DNA of 64,000 bases from Desulfobacterales bacterium (GCA_021737275.1 JAIPEE010000007.1:1-64000), one strand, 5' to 3'; shown: positions 17,027-25,367, numbered from the stretch's first letter. Program-made: numbers and translations. Notes: generated from the letters alone by a model not told the origin.

Positions 17027-18499
17027 TTACTTTGTAATGCCCATTTCCGATTCTGTTTCCTCGATAATGGCGCGCATTTGAGCTTTTATATCATCAGAAA
17101 TTGGTTCGGGTTTATGGTTTTCTATAATATCACGGGCCTTTTTAAGGGCTCTATCCTGAAGACTTGTTCTGCCTGCCGTTTCCCAGTCTTCAAACATGTT
17201 GCGGTCTATCAGTTTCGGCGCAGACTGAGATCTCATATATTTAAATGATGATTCATGGCTGAGAAAGTTTCCGGCGATACCTATCTCCTGGATCGCTTCA
17301 ACAGCCAGTGTTTCATCGTTTACAGGAATACCCTGTACGCTGAACTTGATCATCTCTGCAAACTCATTATCCATGACCAGCTGGCCATAGTCTATCGTCA
17401 TACCCATTTCGATCATACCCAGGCCGTAAATGAGGTTGGCACCTGCCAACGCCGGTAATAAGCCTGTAAGGGTTTTTTCATGACCGATCTGAGCATCGGA
17501 TGTTTTGCTGTCGCCCTATCCACCGGCGACCCAGCTTGGCAAGAGATAGTAGTTTGCCAGACGGGCTACAGCGGCATTAATCATGCCGCATTCGGGACAG
17601 CCGACTGCGGCTGCAGCCATACGCATATCCATTGCTGTGGTGGAGCTGCCGTATATAACCTTAGCACCCTTGCGGGTCAGCTGGCTCAACACGATGCCGC
17701 CCAGTACTTCTGCATTATGGTCAACCAGTGTGCCGGCCAGTGTAATGGGTGAAGATCCACCGGCCATTGCCATTGAAAGAATGTTTACGGCAAGCCCTGC
17801 CTTTGCTCCTTCCATGATAATTTCACAGGTTTCCTTAACCAGTTGCAGCGGGCTGACCGGACATGTAATCAGGGAAATAATTGGATTTTCTCTCAGTTTA
17901 TCTTTTCCGCCAACAACAGTTGCAACCATTTCAACCAGTTTTTTGGTAATATAGCCGTTTCCGGATCCCATAAAACCATGTTTGGTCGTGTTGGGCAGCC
18001 ATGCTTCGGCATTATGAAGCTGTACCGTGTCCATGGGAACATCACTTGCGCCAACAGCTCGCTCATAAACATCGATATTGGGAAGTGCATCCACAATCAA
18101 TGCAGAGGTTGCAACATCTGCTTTGGTGGTTTCGCGACGTTCCCCCGTATAAGGATCTATAATAAAAACACCTTCGCCAAAGTTGGTAAAGCCTACACGG
18201 TTACCTTCCATGACATAATTGTTTTTTGGGTTTCGGCCATGCAGAATAAGCTTTGACGGTGCTGATCGAATGGCATCTTCTACCAGCCAGGGCGGAATCT
18301 TTACGGTTTTAGTTTTCTTGTCTACAATAGCGCCGCCGCCATCGAAGGCTTCCAGGGCCTCATCCGTCTCTACAAAAAGTCCAACCTTCTCCAGAATTTC
18401 GAGAGTGGCCAGATGGATTTCATCGAGTTCGTCGTCGGTAAAAACATTCAGGCTGAAACCGCCGCCCATTATTTTACCGGCATGTAAATTGCGTCTCAT
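17027..18499 (-). CDS. mttB: Trimethylamine:corrinoid methyltransferase MttB, pyrrolysine-containing
   Basis: The reading frame is 490 codons when the in-frame TAG at codon 328 is read as pyrrolysine. The first part gives 327 residues and the continuation 162 residues, both in the same frame. The join reads LPSWVAGG-Pyl-GDSKTSDAQ, the site where MttB enzymes carry pyrrolysine; the total length matches the roughly 495-residue archaeal enzyme. The start (AAAGGAGG, ATG at 18499) and the opening GGGFSLNVFTDDELDEIH are typical. MttB transfers a methyl group from trimethylamine to a cognate corrinoid protein. The corrinoid protein gene is not here. The gene follows an IclR gene by 52 bases on the same strand, and a TGTTTCA half-site lies in that gap. 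A quaternary amine rather than free trimethylamine as substrate is possible but less favoured, given the Pyl residue. Confidence 0.93.
17516..17518 (-). other. In-frame amber codon read as pyrrolysine (mttB codon 328)
   Basis: The plus strand reads CTA, so the minus strand has TAG. The codon lies inside a conserved domain with family sequence continuing in the same frame on both sides, and the gene ends properly in TAA 162 codons later. Confidence 0.92.
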
Positions 18500-18551
18500 T
18501 GCTGTACCTCCTTTAAATTAAATCTTTTGAAACATATATATAAGGGGATTA

Positions 18552-19325
18552 TTACCCCATGTATCCCATTGTTTTCGAGCAAGAGTGTGCCGCATGACAG
18601 AGCTCTTTCAAACAAAATTTTTGATGATCCGGATCCTGAAACCTGATTTCGGGTATCGCCAGGCTCATGGATGCCAGAAGAACTCCTTTGTGATCCAGAA
18701 TCGGGGCGCTGATGGAGCCGAGTCCGGATGTTCTTTCACCCAGGCTTATTGCATAACCCTGTTCCCTGATATTGGCGAGTTCTGTTCTGAGCCGGGTTAT
18801 GCTTGAAATAGTGCTTTCAGTTACCGGAGACAGTTTTTTGATACTCAGGTAGCTTTCAATAAATTCATCAGTTGAAAATGCCAGCAGGCATTTTGATGAG
18901 GCACCGGCATACAGCGGTGACCGGTTTCCGATCGGCATGCTGGCTCTCAGGTTTTGAGGTGATTCAATGTTTTCAACACACACTCGATCCATATCTTCAA
19001 TGACATTAAGATGAACGGTTTCCTGTGTTTGGGACAGAATTTGTTTCATAAACGGCAGGGCTGCTTTGGTAACCGGATATGTGCTCTGAAGTGTGTTGAG
19101 AAATCGGAAAAATATATTTCCGAGACGGTACTGACGTGAGAGCGGGTCCTGGTCCACAAACCGGTAGGATTTTAGAGTCTGAAGAATACGCTGAACTGTG
19201 GCCGGGTTTAGATCCAGATGGGAAGCCAGTTCCCGGACCCCCCAGGTTCGAGGTTCTTCCTGGAATGCCAGTAGTGTCACAAGGGCTTTTTGGATAGAGT
19301 TTAATTTAGGTTTACTTTGTTTCAT
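18552..19325 (-). CDS. IclR family transcriptional regulator, copy A
   Basis: The 257-residue protein has a winged helix-turn-helix in the first 75 residues (LNPATVQRILQTLKSYRF) and an IclR effector domain with RASMPIGNRSPLYAGASSKCLLAF and AISLGERTSGLGSISAPI. It is very similar over its whole length to the second regulator at 19667-20443, so the two are tandem duplicates. It is immediately upstream of mttB on the same strand, so it may be cotranscribed with it and control it. A candidate operator sits about 210 bases upstream, at 19534. The effector is probably a methylated amine or a CoA ester from the cluster; this is inference. Confidence 0.92.
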   Translation of the reverse strand: MKQSKPKLNSIQKALVTLLAFQEEPRTWGVRELASHLDLNPATVQRILQTLKSYRFVDQDPLSRQYRLGNIFFRFLNTLQSTYPVTKAALPFMKQILSQTQETVHLNVIEDMDRVCVENIESPQNLRASMPIGNRSPLYAGASSKCLLAFSTDEFIESYLSIKKLSPVTESTISSITRLRTELANIREQGYAISLGERTSGLGSISAPILDHKGVLLASMSLAIPEIRFQDPDHQKFCLKELCHAAHSCSKTMGYMG

Positions 19326-19666
19326 ATGTTCAAACGACCTTTCATATATTAATATCTTTGTATATTTTGAGAAAATGCTTTGTCAAGAAATTATTTATAA
19401 AACTGAATTAATATTACGAATAAAAAATCATAGATTATTACTAATGGGCTTACTGTTAAACAATACGAACAGGCCTGTCCAAAAAATCAGATATGGTTTA
19501 CGTAAAACATTTCCAGACAAATATATCAAACGTTGTTTATTATTATGAAACAAACGTGGGTTGAAAAATGATATATCAGGAAAAAGAATAATCCGGGTCT
19601 ATTGAAGAAATGGCGCACTATTTTTAATGGTTGATATTGTTATGGATTGTCAGGCTTATCAAAAAC
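19326..19666. other. Intergenic region between the two IclR genes
   Basis: This 341-base AT-rich stretch has no convincing gene. It holds one copy of the 19-bp palindrome (19534-19552) and must contain the promoter of IclR copy A. No other structure was recognised. Confidence 0.6.
19534..19552. promoter_or_regulatory. 19-bp palindromic operator, copy 1
   Basis: TGTTTATTATTATGAAACA has inverted arms TGTTT/GAAACA. It has the same length and arms as the sites at 20474 and 20654. It is upstream of IclR copy A and mttB. Confidence 0.55.
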
Positions 19667-20443
19667 TCAAGTATGATGATAGCCCCTCGTTTCAGAACAA
19701 CTCCGGGTCGCCTTAATCAGTTCTTGACGGCAGAAGTTGAGATGATCAGAATTATTAAATCTGATTTCAGGAATTGCAAGGCTGATTGATGCCAGTAAAA
19801 CACCTTTATGATCCAGTATCGGTGCGCTGAGAGATCCGAGCCCTGGCGTACGTTCACCCATACTTATGGCAAACCCCTGCACTCTTGTTTCAGCAATTTC
19901 TGTTCTGAGTCGGGTAACATTTGAAATCGTATTTTCAGTAACCGGGGTCAGTTTTTTGAAACTCAGGTAGCTTTCGATGAACTCATCAGACGAAAAGGCC
20001 AGCAGGCATTTGGATGATGCGCCTGCATAAAGTGGTGAACGGCTTCCGATCGGCATGCTTGCCCTGAGATTTTGAGGTGATTCAATGTTTTCAACACAGA
20101 CACGATCCATATCCTCTATAACATTAAGATGAACCGTTTCCTGTGTTTTTGACTGAAGCTCTTTCATAAAAGGCAATGCAGCCTTTGAAACCGGGTATGT
20201 GCTTTGCAGCGTATTGAGAAACCGGTAAAAAATGTTTCCCAGGCGATACTGGCGAGTCTTGGGATCCTGATCAATAAACCGGAAAGATTTCAATGTCTGG
20301 AGAATGCGCTGAACCGTAGCAGGGTTCAGGTCAAGATGGGTGCCCAGCTCTCTGACACCCCAGGTTTGCTGATTTTCCTGAAAAGCCAGAAGTGTTACCA
20401 ATGCCTTTTCGATAGAGTTTAGTTTATCTTTATTTTGTTCCAT
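19667..20443 (-). CDS. IclR family transcriptional regulator, copy B
   Basis: The 258-residue protein is a close paralogue of the IclR protein at 18552-19325; long blocks such as HLDLNPATVQRILQTLKS and QETVHLNVIEDMDRVCVEN are shared exactly. It is divergent from mtbB across a 372-base gap that contains two copies of a 19-bp palindrome, one near its own start. This arrangement suggests that copy B autoregulates and controls mtbB, while copy A serves mttB. Cross-regulation is likely, because the recognition helices are nearly the same. Confidence 0.92.
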   Translation of the reverse strand: MEQNKDKLNSIEKALVTLLAFQENQQTWGVRELGTHLDLNPATVQRILQTLKSFRFIDQDPKTRQYRLGNIFYRFLNTLQSTYPVSKAALPFMKELQSKTQETVHLNVIEDMDRVCVENIESPQNLRASMPIGSRSPLYAGASSKCLLAFSSDEFIESYLSFKKLTPVTENTISNVTRLRTEIAETRVQGFAISMGERTPGLGSLSAPILDHKGVLLASISLAIPEIRFNNSDHLNFCRQELIKATRSCSETRGYHHT

Positions 20444-20473
20444 ATTTTAAAACACCTTTTCATGGTTACGTGG

Positions 20474-20492
20474 TGTTTACGATAGTGAAACA
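20474..20492. promoter_or_regulatory. 19-bp palindromic operator, copy 2
   Basis: TGTTTACGATAGTGAAACA lies 31 bases upstream of the IclR copy B start and is well placed to block its transcription. Arms are TGTTTAC / GTGAAACA with a short centre. Confidence 0.6.
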
Positions 20493-20653
20493 CTTTTTGT
20501 CAAGTAAAAAATTATGTAATGAAATCAAGCGGTATTATACCTTAGCTATTTAAAGTAAAGGCCTGGTAAAAAGAAATTTACTGAATTTAACTGATGAGGA
20601 TAAAAATATCTTGACAGTCGTTTTTTTTAGGTGGTACTCTATTTTTCAAACAA

Positions 20654-20672
20654 TGTTCCGAATTGTGAAACA
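20654..20672. promoter_or_regulatory. 19-bp palindromic operator, copy 3
   Basis: TGTTCCGAATTGTGAAACA lies 144 bases upstream of mtbB and just downstream of the candidate promoter boxes. It differs from copy 2 mainly in the left arm. Confidence 0.55.
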
Positions 20673-20815
20673 ATATTTTGTTAATATTCGCAGGGCCGGA
20701 TAGGCAACCGTATTGATTTTATGGTTGGGAATAATATTTAGTTTCCATTTAAAATTCACCATTTTGTGGAAACGAGGTGTGACAGCAAACGATAGTAACA
20801 AGGAAGGAGAGCAAT

Positions 20816-22192
20816 ATGAGCAAAATTATCACTCGCATGGGTGACGGTTCAGCTGTTGAGATGACAGATAGTGAACTGATGGAGGATCTGGTTAAGGGTG
20901 GGGAAGATGCCGCTGAACGCGGCCGGATACCGATGTTGAACAAGGAAGAACTTCAGTACCTGTTTGATGTGTTCAAATCGCCCTACAAATTTGTTTCAGT
21001 AGAGCCCGGTAATGAAGTTATCATGACTTATGATGGTGCACCCATCAAGATGACACGCGCAGATGTTCATATGAGCCGCATTCAGGCGCTTCAGATATAT
21101 GAAAAAATGTTTGGTGCTGATACGCTTGAGCTGGGTCATATTGATTACAGTTACAAACAGATCAAGCCTATTGTCGGTTTTGAGCAACCGCTGGTGGAGC
21201 AGACATTAATGGTTACGACCGCACCTCTTATTTATGGTGCGATGCCAAACCTGGGTCTTTACAGCCAACCGGACGGACCTTTTCCGAATCCTTCGGAACT
21301 GATGCCCATGGGCAAAATAAAAGAGGCCCAGGAATCCTATGAGGCAGCTGTTGAAGACGCCGTCAAGGATATTGTCTTTGTTGGTGGAGAGATGTACGAA
21401 TCCGGCGTTGACGGTCTTATTCTGGATACGGTTGGTGCCGCCGGTGATGCAGACGTAATGGCAAGCGCCATTGCTACCCGGATGCTGAAAGATAAATACC
21501 CGGATATCTGTATTGAATTCGGTATGGCCGGAGAGTTCACACTGGGTATGCATGGCGAAATGTCATATGAAGGCATCCGCCTGGCGGGTCAGTATGCGCA
21601 TGAACAGGTCAAGGTTGCGGAGCTGGCCGGTGCGTCTCTGTTTGGTTCAGTTGTAAATACCAACACCAGCATGTCAACACCTTGGAATCTGGCAAGGGCC
21701 ATCGTTTTTACAAAAGCCTGTACAGACGTAGCCAATATTCCGGTTCATGCGAACATGGGCATGGGTGTTGGTGCATTAACGGTTAATGACTTTGTTCCTG
21801 TAGATGTTATTTCCCGTTGTTCAAAAGCCATGGTTGAGTTGTGTAAACTTGATGGTTTGTAGGTTGGCGTTGGCGATCCTATGGGAATGGCAATTTCACA
21901 TGCAATGGCTTCAGGTATGGGCGGTATGAGAGCAGCCGGAGATCTGGTTGCCCGGGTACAAATGTCCAAAGGCATGAAAATTAATGAAGCAAAAGCATAC
22001 GTTGCTGATAAAATTGGAGTTGCTGTTTCAGAACTGACAGACCCGATTATCATGAGTGAGGTACGTGAAGACCTGAAAATAGGCACGCTGCATCCTGTTG
22101 GCAGTAGAAGTGTCAAGTTCATGGAAGCAAAAAAGAATATGGCAAAAGTGCTGGATCTTGAAATCAACTGTGTTAACAAGCTGATGTCATAA
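20816..22192 (+). CDS. mtbB: Dimethylamine:corrinoid methyltransferase MtbB, pyrrolysine-containing
   Basis: Reading TAG at codon 349 as pyrrolysine gives a 458-residue protein ending in TAA at 22192. The junction KLDGL-Pyl-VGVGDPMGMA matches the pyrrolysine site of archaeal MtbB (about residue 356 of about 467). The N-terminal MSKIITRMGDGS and the long middle domain with LDTVGAAGDADVMASAIA and GASLFGSVVNTNTSMSTPWNLARA are also MtbB-like. GGAAGGAGAG precedes the ATG. The enzyme demethylates dimethylamine onto a corrinoid protein, which then feeds a methyl-transfer pathway. Downstream on the same strand are thiolase, 3-hydroxyacyl-CoA dehydrogenase and enoyl-CoA hydratase, separated by two hairpins. 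No mtbC or monomethylamine methyltransferase gene is present. Confidence 0.93.
21860..21862 (+). other. In-frame amber codon read as pyrrolysine (mtbB codon 349)
   Basis: TAG interrupts an otherwise continuous MtbB frame, with 109 further sense codons in the same frame before TAA. The position coincides with the pyrrolysine site known for this family. Confidence 0.93.
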
Positions 22193-22208
22193 GGCACGGC
22201 CAATTGAA

Positions 22209-22260
22209 TTGATTTTGAGCACCCTCGCTGCAGGTGCGGCAAAGGGGTGCTCAAAATCAA
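22209..22260 (+). terminator. Long hairpin after mtbB
   Basis: Perfect 16-bp arms at 22209-22224 (TTGATTTTGAGCACCC) and 22245-22260 close a 20-base loop, starting 17 bases past the mtbB stop. No T-tract follows, so it may act as an RNA-stabilising or partial terminator hairpin. Confidence 0.5.
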
Positions 22261-22268
22261 AGTTGAAT

Positions 22269-22341
22269 GTGTCTAAAGTACTTAAAGTGAGTCCCGCTGT
22301 TGCGGGACTACCAAATCCCGTCAGATAGCGAGACTCACTTT
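22269..22341. repeat. Compound inverted repeat upstream of the thiolase gene
   Basis: Outer arms AAAGTGAGTC (22284-22293) and GACTCACTTT (22332-22341) enclose an inner hairpin (AGTCCCGC/GCGGGACT). The first 23 bases resemble the left arm of the repeat at 13749. It may be a member of a dispersed intergenic repeat family or a folded leader. Confidence 0.5.
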
Positions 22342-22388
22342 ATATTTTAGTTACTTATGATATAACTTTATAAAATCAGGAGGAGAAA

Positions 22389-23567
22389 ATGAAAGAAATA
22401 GTAATATTAGGATCAGGCCGTTCAGCAGGTGGAAAATATGGTGGTGGTTTATCAACACTGACTTCTCCGGAAATCGGCGCAACCGTTGTCCGCGAAACCA
22501 TTAAAAGGTCCGGTATAGAAGCAGATGTTATTGATCAGACTGTTTTTGCCACAGCATGGCAGGCCGGTACAGGCCCGAACCCGGCACGTTTGATTTCCGT
22601 TAATGCAGGAATTCCGGTTGATGCACCGGCTGTTTCGGTCAATGTTCGTTGCGGTTCCAGTATCCAGGCCATCATTTTTGGTTCACAGGCTATAAAGGCC
22701 GGTGATGTGGAAACAGTGATGGTTGGCGGAGCTGAAAGTGCCAGCCAGGTACCTTATTCCATGCCAAATGCCCGCTGGGGTTATCGCATGGGTGATGGCA
22801 AGCTTGAAGACCTCCTGCACAAAGATGGTTTTCGTTGCCCCCTGGGCGGCGGTTTAATGGGTGAAATTACCGATCCGTTGGCCGAAGAGCTGGGGATTAC
22901 CCGCGAAGAACAGGATGCCTTTGCTGCAGACAGTCATAACAAAACTGAAGCGGCTGTTAAAGCCGGTTTATTCGAAGAAGAGATTGTACCTATTGAAGTA
23001 CCGGGCAGAAAAGGTCCGACTATTTTTAAAGATGAAGAGATTTTCCGTGCAGGTATGACTGCCGAGTCTTTAGTGAAACTCAAACCGGTTTTTAGAAAAG
23101 AAGGTACCATTACAGCAGCAAATGCTTGTGCCCTTTGTGATGCTGCCGCCGCCCAGACCATTATGGACAGAGAAAAAGCCAAAACAATGAATTTGAATCC
23201 GATGGCACTGATTCGCGGATATTCATTTGTCGGTTATGATCCGAAGAGATTCGGTATGTCACCGGTTAAGGCTATCCCGGCAGCTTTGAAGCACGCGGGT
23301 CTGTCTCTTGAAGACATGGATCTTATTGAGCTCAACGAAGCCTTTGCAGCCCAATATATTTCCTGTGAGAGAGAACTGAAACTGGACCGCAGCAAGGTGA
23401 ATGTAAATGGCGGCGCTATTGCACTGGGACATCCGGTTGCAGCGACAGGATCAAAAATTCTTACAACCCTGCTATATGCCTTAAAGAACCGGGACAAACA
23501 GTTTGGTCTGGTCAGTCTTTGTGTTGGCGGTGGAAACGGCGTAGCTTTGGTTGTTGAACGCTTGTAA
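22389..23567 (+). CDS. Thiolase (acetyl-CoA C-acetyltransferase family)
   Basis: The 392-residue protein has the thiolase catalytic set: nucleophile C88 in NVRCGSS, the LNEAFAAQ block, the histidine in NGGAIALGHPVAATG and the second cysteine in SLCVGGGNGVALV. AGGAGG precedes the ATG. It cleaves a 3-oxoacyl-CoA with CoA or condenses two acetyl-CoA. In this catabolic context with 3-hydroxyacyl-CoA dehydrogenase and enoyl-CoA hydratase, cleavage to acetyl-CoA is expected. The substrate chain length is not evident. Confidence 0.93.
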   Translation: MKEIVILGSGRSAGGKYGGGLSTLTSPEIGATVVRETIKRSGIEADVIDQTVFATAWQAGTGPNPARLISVNAGIPVDAPAVSVNVRCGSSIQAIIFGSQAIKAGDVETVMVGGAESASQVPYSMPNARWGYRMGDGKLEDLLHKDGFRCPLGGGLMGEITDPLAEELGITREEQDAFAADSHNKTEAAVKAGLFEEEIVPIEVPGRKGPTIFKDEEIFRAGMTAESLVKLKPVFRKEGTITAANACALCDAAAAQTIMDREKAKTMNLNPMALIRGYSFVGYDPKRFGMSPVKAIPAALKHAGLSLEDMDLIELNEAFAAQYISCERELKLDRSKVNVNGGAIALGHPVAATGSKILTTLLYALKNRDKQFGLVSLCVGGGNGVALVVERL

Positions 23568-23601
23568 TTTTTTAAAAATATATATATCAGGAGGATCCAA
23601 A

Positions 23602-24459
23602 ATGGCTATTAATAAAGTGCTCGTAATCGGTGCAGGTACAATGGGCGCAGGCATTGCCCAACTTTGTGCTCAGCAGGGACTTGAAACAATTCTTACAGAT
23701 ATCAAACAGGAATATTCAGATGGCGCACTGGCCCGTATTGGAAAAGGTCTGGATAAGCGTATTGCCAAAGGTAAAATTACTGAAGAAGATAAAAGTGCGG
23801 TACTTTCAAAAATGACGGCAGCTGAGGGTCTTGGCGTTGCAGCCGACGTTGATATTGTTATCGAAAGTGTTGTCGAAAATCTGGAAATAAAAAGAAGTGT
23901 TTTCGCAGAGCTTGATGCGACGGTTCGAGAAGATGTTATTCTTCTGACCAACACAACATCTCTTTCTATTTCAGCAATGGCTGAAGCAACAACCCGACCG
24001 GAAAAAGTTGTGCAGATGCACTTTTTTAACCCCCCGACAATTATGAAGCTGGTTGAAATTATGCCGGGCAAAAAAACTTCACAGGAAACACTTGATGCAG
24101 CAGCAGCATTTGCCGCTCAATTGGGCAAAGATCCGGTAGTTTGCAAGAATGAAGCGCCTGCCGGTATTGTCAGCCGTGTTCTGGGACAGATGCTCAATGA
24201 AGCCACCTGGTTAGTTGCATCCGGTGTAGCAGATCCGGAAGCGGTGGATAAGGCCATGAAGCTTGGCGCCAATCATCCCATTGGGCCACTGGCTCTGTTA
24301 GATATGATCGGGCTGGATATTCATCGTGCAAAAATGCAGACATTGTATAGAGAGCTGGATGATCCGCGTTACCTGCACCCACCGATTGTAGATGAAATGA
24401 TTGAGGCGGGAAATCTTGGCAGGAAAACAGGAAAAGGTTTTTATGAATACGGAGAATAA
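23602..24459 (+). CDS. 3-hydroxyacyl-CoA dehydrogenase (3-hydroxybutyryl-CoA dehydrogenase type)
   Basis: The 285-residue protein has an N-terminal Rossmann fold with GAGTMGAGIAQ and the catalytic histidine in MHFFNPPTIMKLVEIM near residue 141, then the C-terminal dimerisation domain with NHPIGPLALLDMIGLD. The single-unit length of about 285 matches the 3-hydroxybutyryl-CoA dehydrogenase group rather than a multifunctional FadB. The start at 23602 (CAGGAGGATCCAAA upstream) was preferred to an upstream ATG overlapping the thiolase end. It oxidises the 3-hydroxyacyl-CoA using NAD and sits between thiolase and enoyl-CoA hydratase in one operon. Confidence 0.94.
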   Translation: MAINKVLVIGAGTMGAGIAQLCAQQGLETILTDIKQEYSDGALARIGKGLDKRIAKGKITEEDKSAVLSKMTAAEGLGVAADVDIVIESVVENLEIKRSVFAELDATVREDVILLTNTTSLSISAMAEATTRPEKVVQMHFFNPPTIMKLVEIMPGKKTSQETLDAAAAFAAQLGKDPVVCKNEAPAGIVSRVLGQMLNEATWLVASGVADPEAVDKAMKLGANHPIGPLALLDMIGLDIHRAKMQTLYRELDDPRYLHPPIVDEMIEAGNLGRKTGKGFYEYGE

Positions 24460-24461
24460 TC

Positions 24462-25238
24462 ATGTTTGAAAATATAATATTTGAAACAGACGGACCCATT
24501 GCCAGACTGACCTTTAATCGTCCGGACAAGATGAATGCCGTTAATAATGCTACGGTTGACGAGTTGGATCAGGCCCTGGAAATGGTAGAAAAAAACCAGG
24601 AGCTTCGCGTACTGATAATTACCGGTGCAGGTAAGGCTTTTGTTGCCGGTGCAGATATTGGTGAGCTTGATAAACGAGATACGGTGCAGGGCAGGCTGGA
24701 TACCAAAAGGCGTCAGGCTGTTTATACCCGTATTGAACAGTTGGAAATACCCTCCATCGCAGCGATTAACGGATTTGCCCTGGGCACAGGCCTGGAGATA
24801 GCGCTTGCCTGTACATTTCGTATTGCTTCTGCAAAGGCAAAAGTGGGCCAGCCCGAAGTAAAGCTGGGCATCATTCCGGGAGCCGGCGGTACGCAGCGTC
24901 TTCCCCGTGTTGTAGGTATGAGCCGCGCTATGGAGATGATTCTGACCGGTGATATTTTTAAGGCGGATCAGGCACTTGCAATGGGACTGGTTATCAGGGT
25001 GGCCGAACCGGATGATTTGATGCAGGAAGTAGAAAAACTGGCTAAAACAATTATCCTCAGGCCGAAACTGGCAATTCAGTATGCGAAGGAAGCTATATTA
25101 AAATTTTCTGAAGGGTCTCTTGAAGACGGGCTATCCAGAGAATCTTATCTGCATGCACTTTCATGCGGTACCGAAGATAAAAAGGAAGGTGTAAAGTCCT
25201 TTCTTGAAAAGAGAGACCCGGTATTTAAGGGACGATAA
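24462..25238 (+). CDS. Enoyl-CoA hydratase/isomerase family protein
   Basis: The 258-residue crotonase-fold protein has the oxyanion-hole segment AGADIGELD near residue 64 and both catalytic glutamates, in GTGLEIALAC and GQPEVKLGIIPGAGGTQRL. That pattern indicates a true hydratase rather than a dehalogenase or decarboxylase relative. It begins two bases after the previous stop and is the last gene of the thiolase operon. Together with the acyl-CoA dehydrogenase on the other strand, the genes complete a four-step beta-oxidation spiral. Confidence 0.93.
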   Translation: MFENIIFETDGPIARLTFNRPDKMNAVNNATVDELDQALEMVEKNQELRVLIITGAGKAFVAGADIGELDKRDTVQGRLDTKRRQAVYTRIEQLEIPSIAAINGFALGTGLEIALACTFRIASAKAKVGQPEVKLGIIPGAGGTQRLPRVVGMSRAMEMILTGDIFKADQALAMGLVIRVAEPDDLMQEVEKLAKTIILRPKLAIQYAKEAILKFSEGSLEDGLSRESYLHALSCGTEDKKEGVKSFLEKRDPVFKGR

Positions 25239-25311
25239 TCTAAATGCCGGACCGGCATTTTTAAAATATGTTGTTATAACTCCCAAGGTAGTTTCCTAAT
25301 AAGCTCCTATA

Positions 25312-25345
25312 AAACGGGTCTGGCGGTTTATAGTCAGACCCGTTT
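25312..25345. terminator. Terminator of the thiolase operon
   Basis: An 11-bp perfect stem, AAACGGGTCTG (25312-25322) with its complement at 25335-25345, lies 73 bases after the enoyl-CoA hydratase stop. T-rich flanks on both strands suggest bidirectional use. Confidence 0.65.
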
Positions 25346-25367
25346 ATCCCTATGTCACTAAATAATA

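Larger units (their letters stand above)
20444..20815. other. Divergent promoter region, IclR copy B / mtbB
   Basis: No gene is seen in these 372 bases. They hold the two operator copies at 20474 and 20654 and a TTGACA box at about 20612 pointing toward mtbB. The -10 element is poor (TACTCT, 18 bases on), as expected if activation is needed. Confidence 0.55.

Noticed and set aside
17027-18499. mttB as two adjacent partial genes or a nonsense-mutated pseudogene
   Set aside because: The frame continues without shift past the TAG, family sequence is kept on both sides, and the codon is amber at the established pyrrolysine site.
19534-20672. The 19-bp palindromes as REP or transposon ends
   Set aside because: They are not at the edges of any mobile gene and lie only in promoter regions of regulator genes; arms are AT-rich and short as for transcription-factor sites.
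20816-22192. mtbB as two genes (about 348 and 103 residues)
   Set aside because: Same reason: the TAG is at the known MtbB pyrrolysine position and the second part has no ribosome site of its own.
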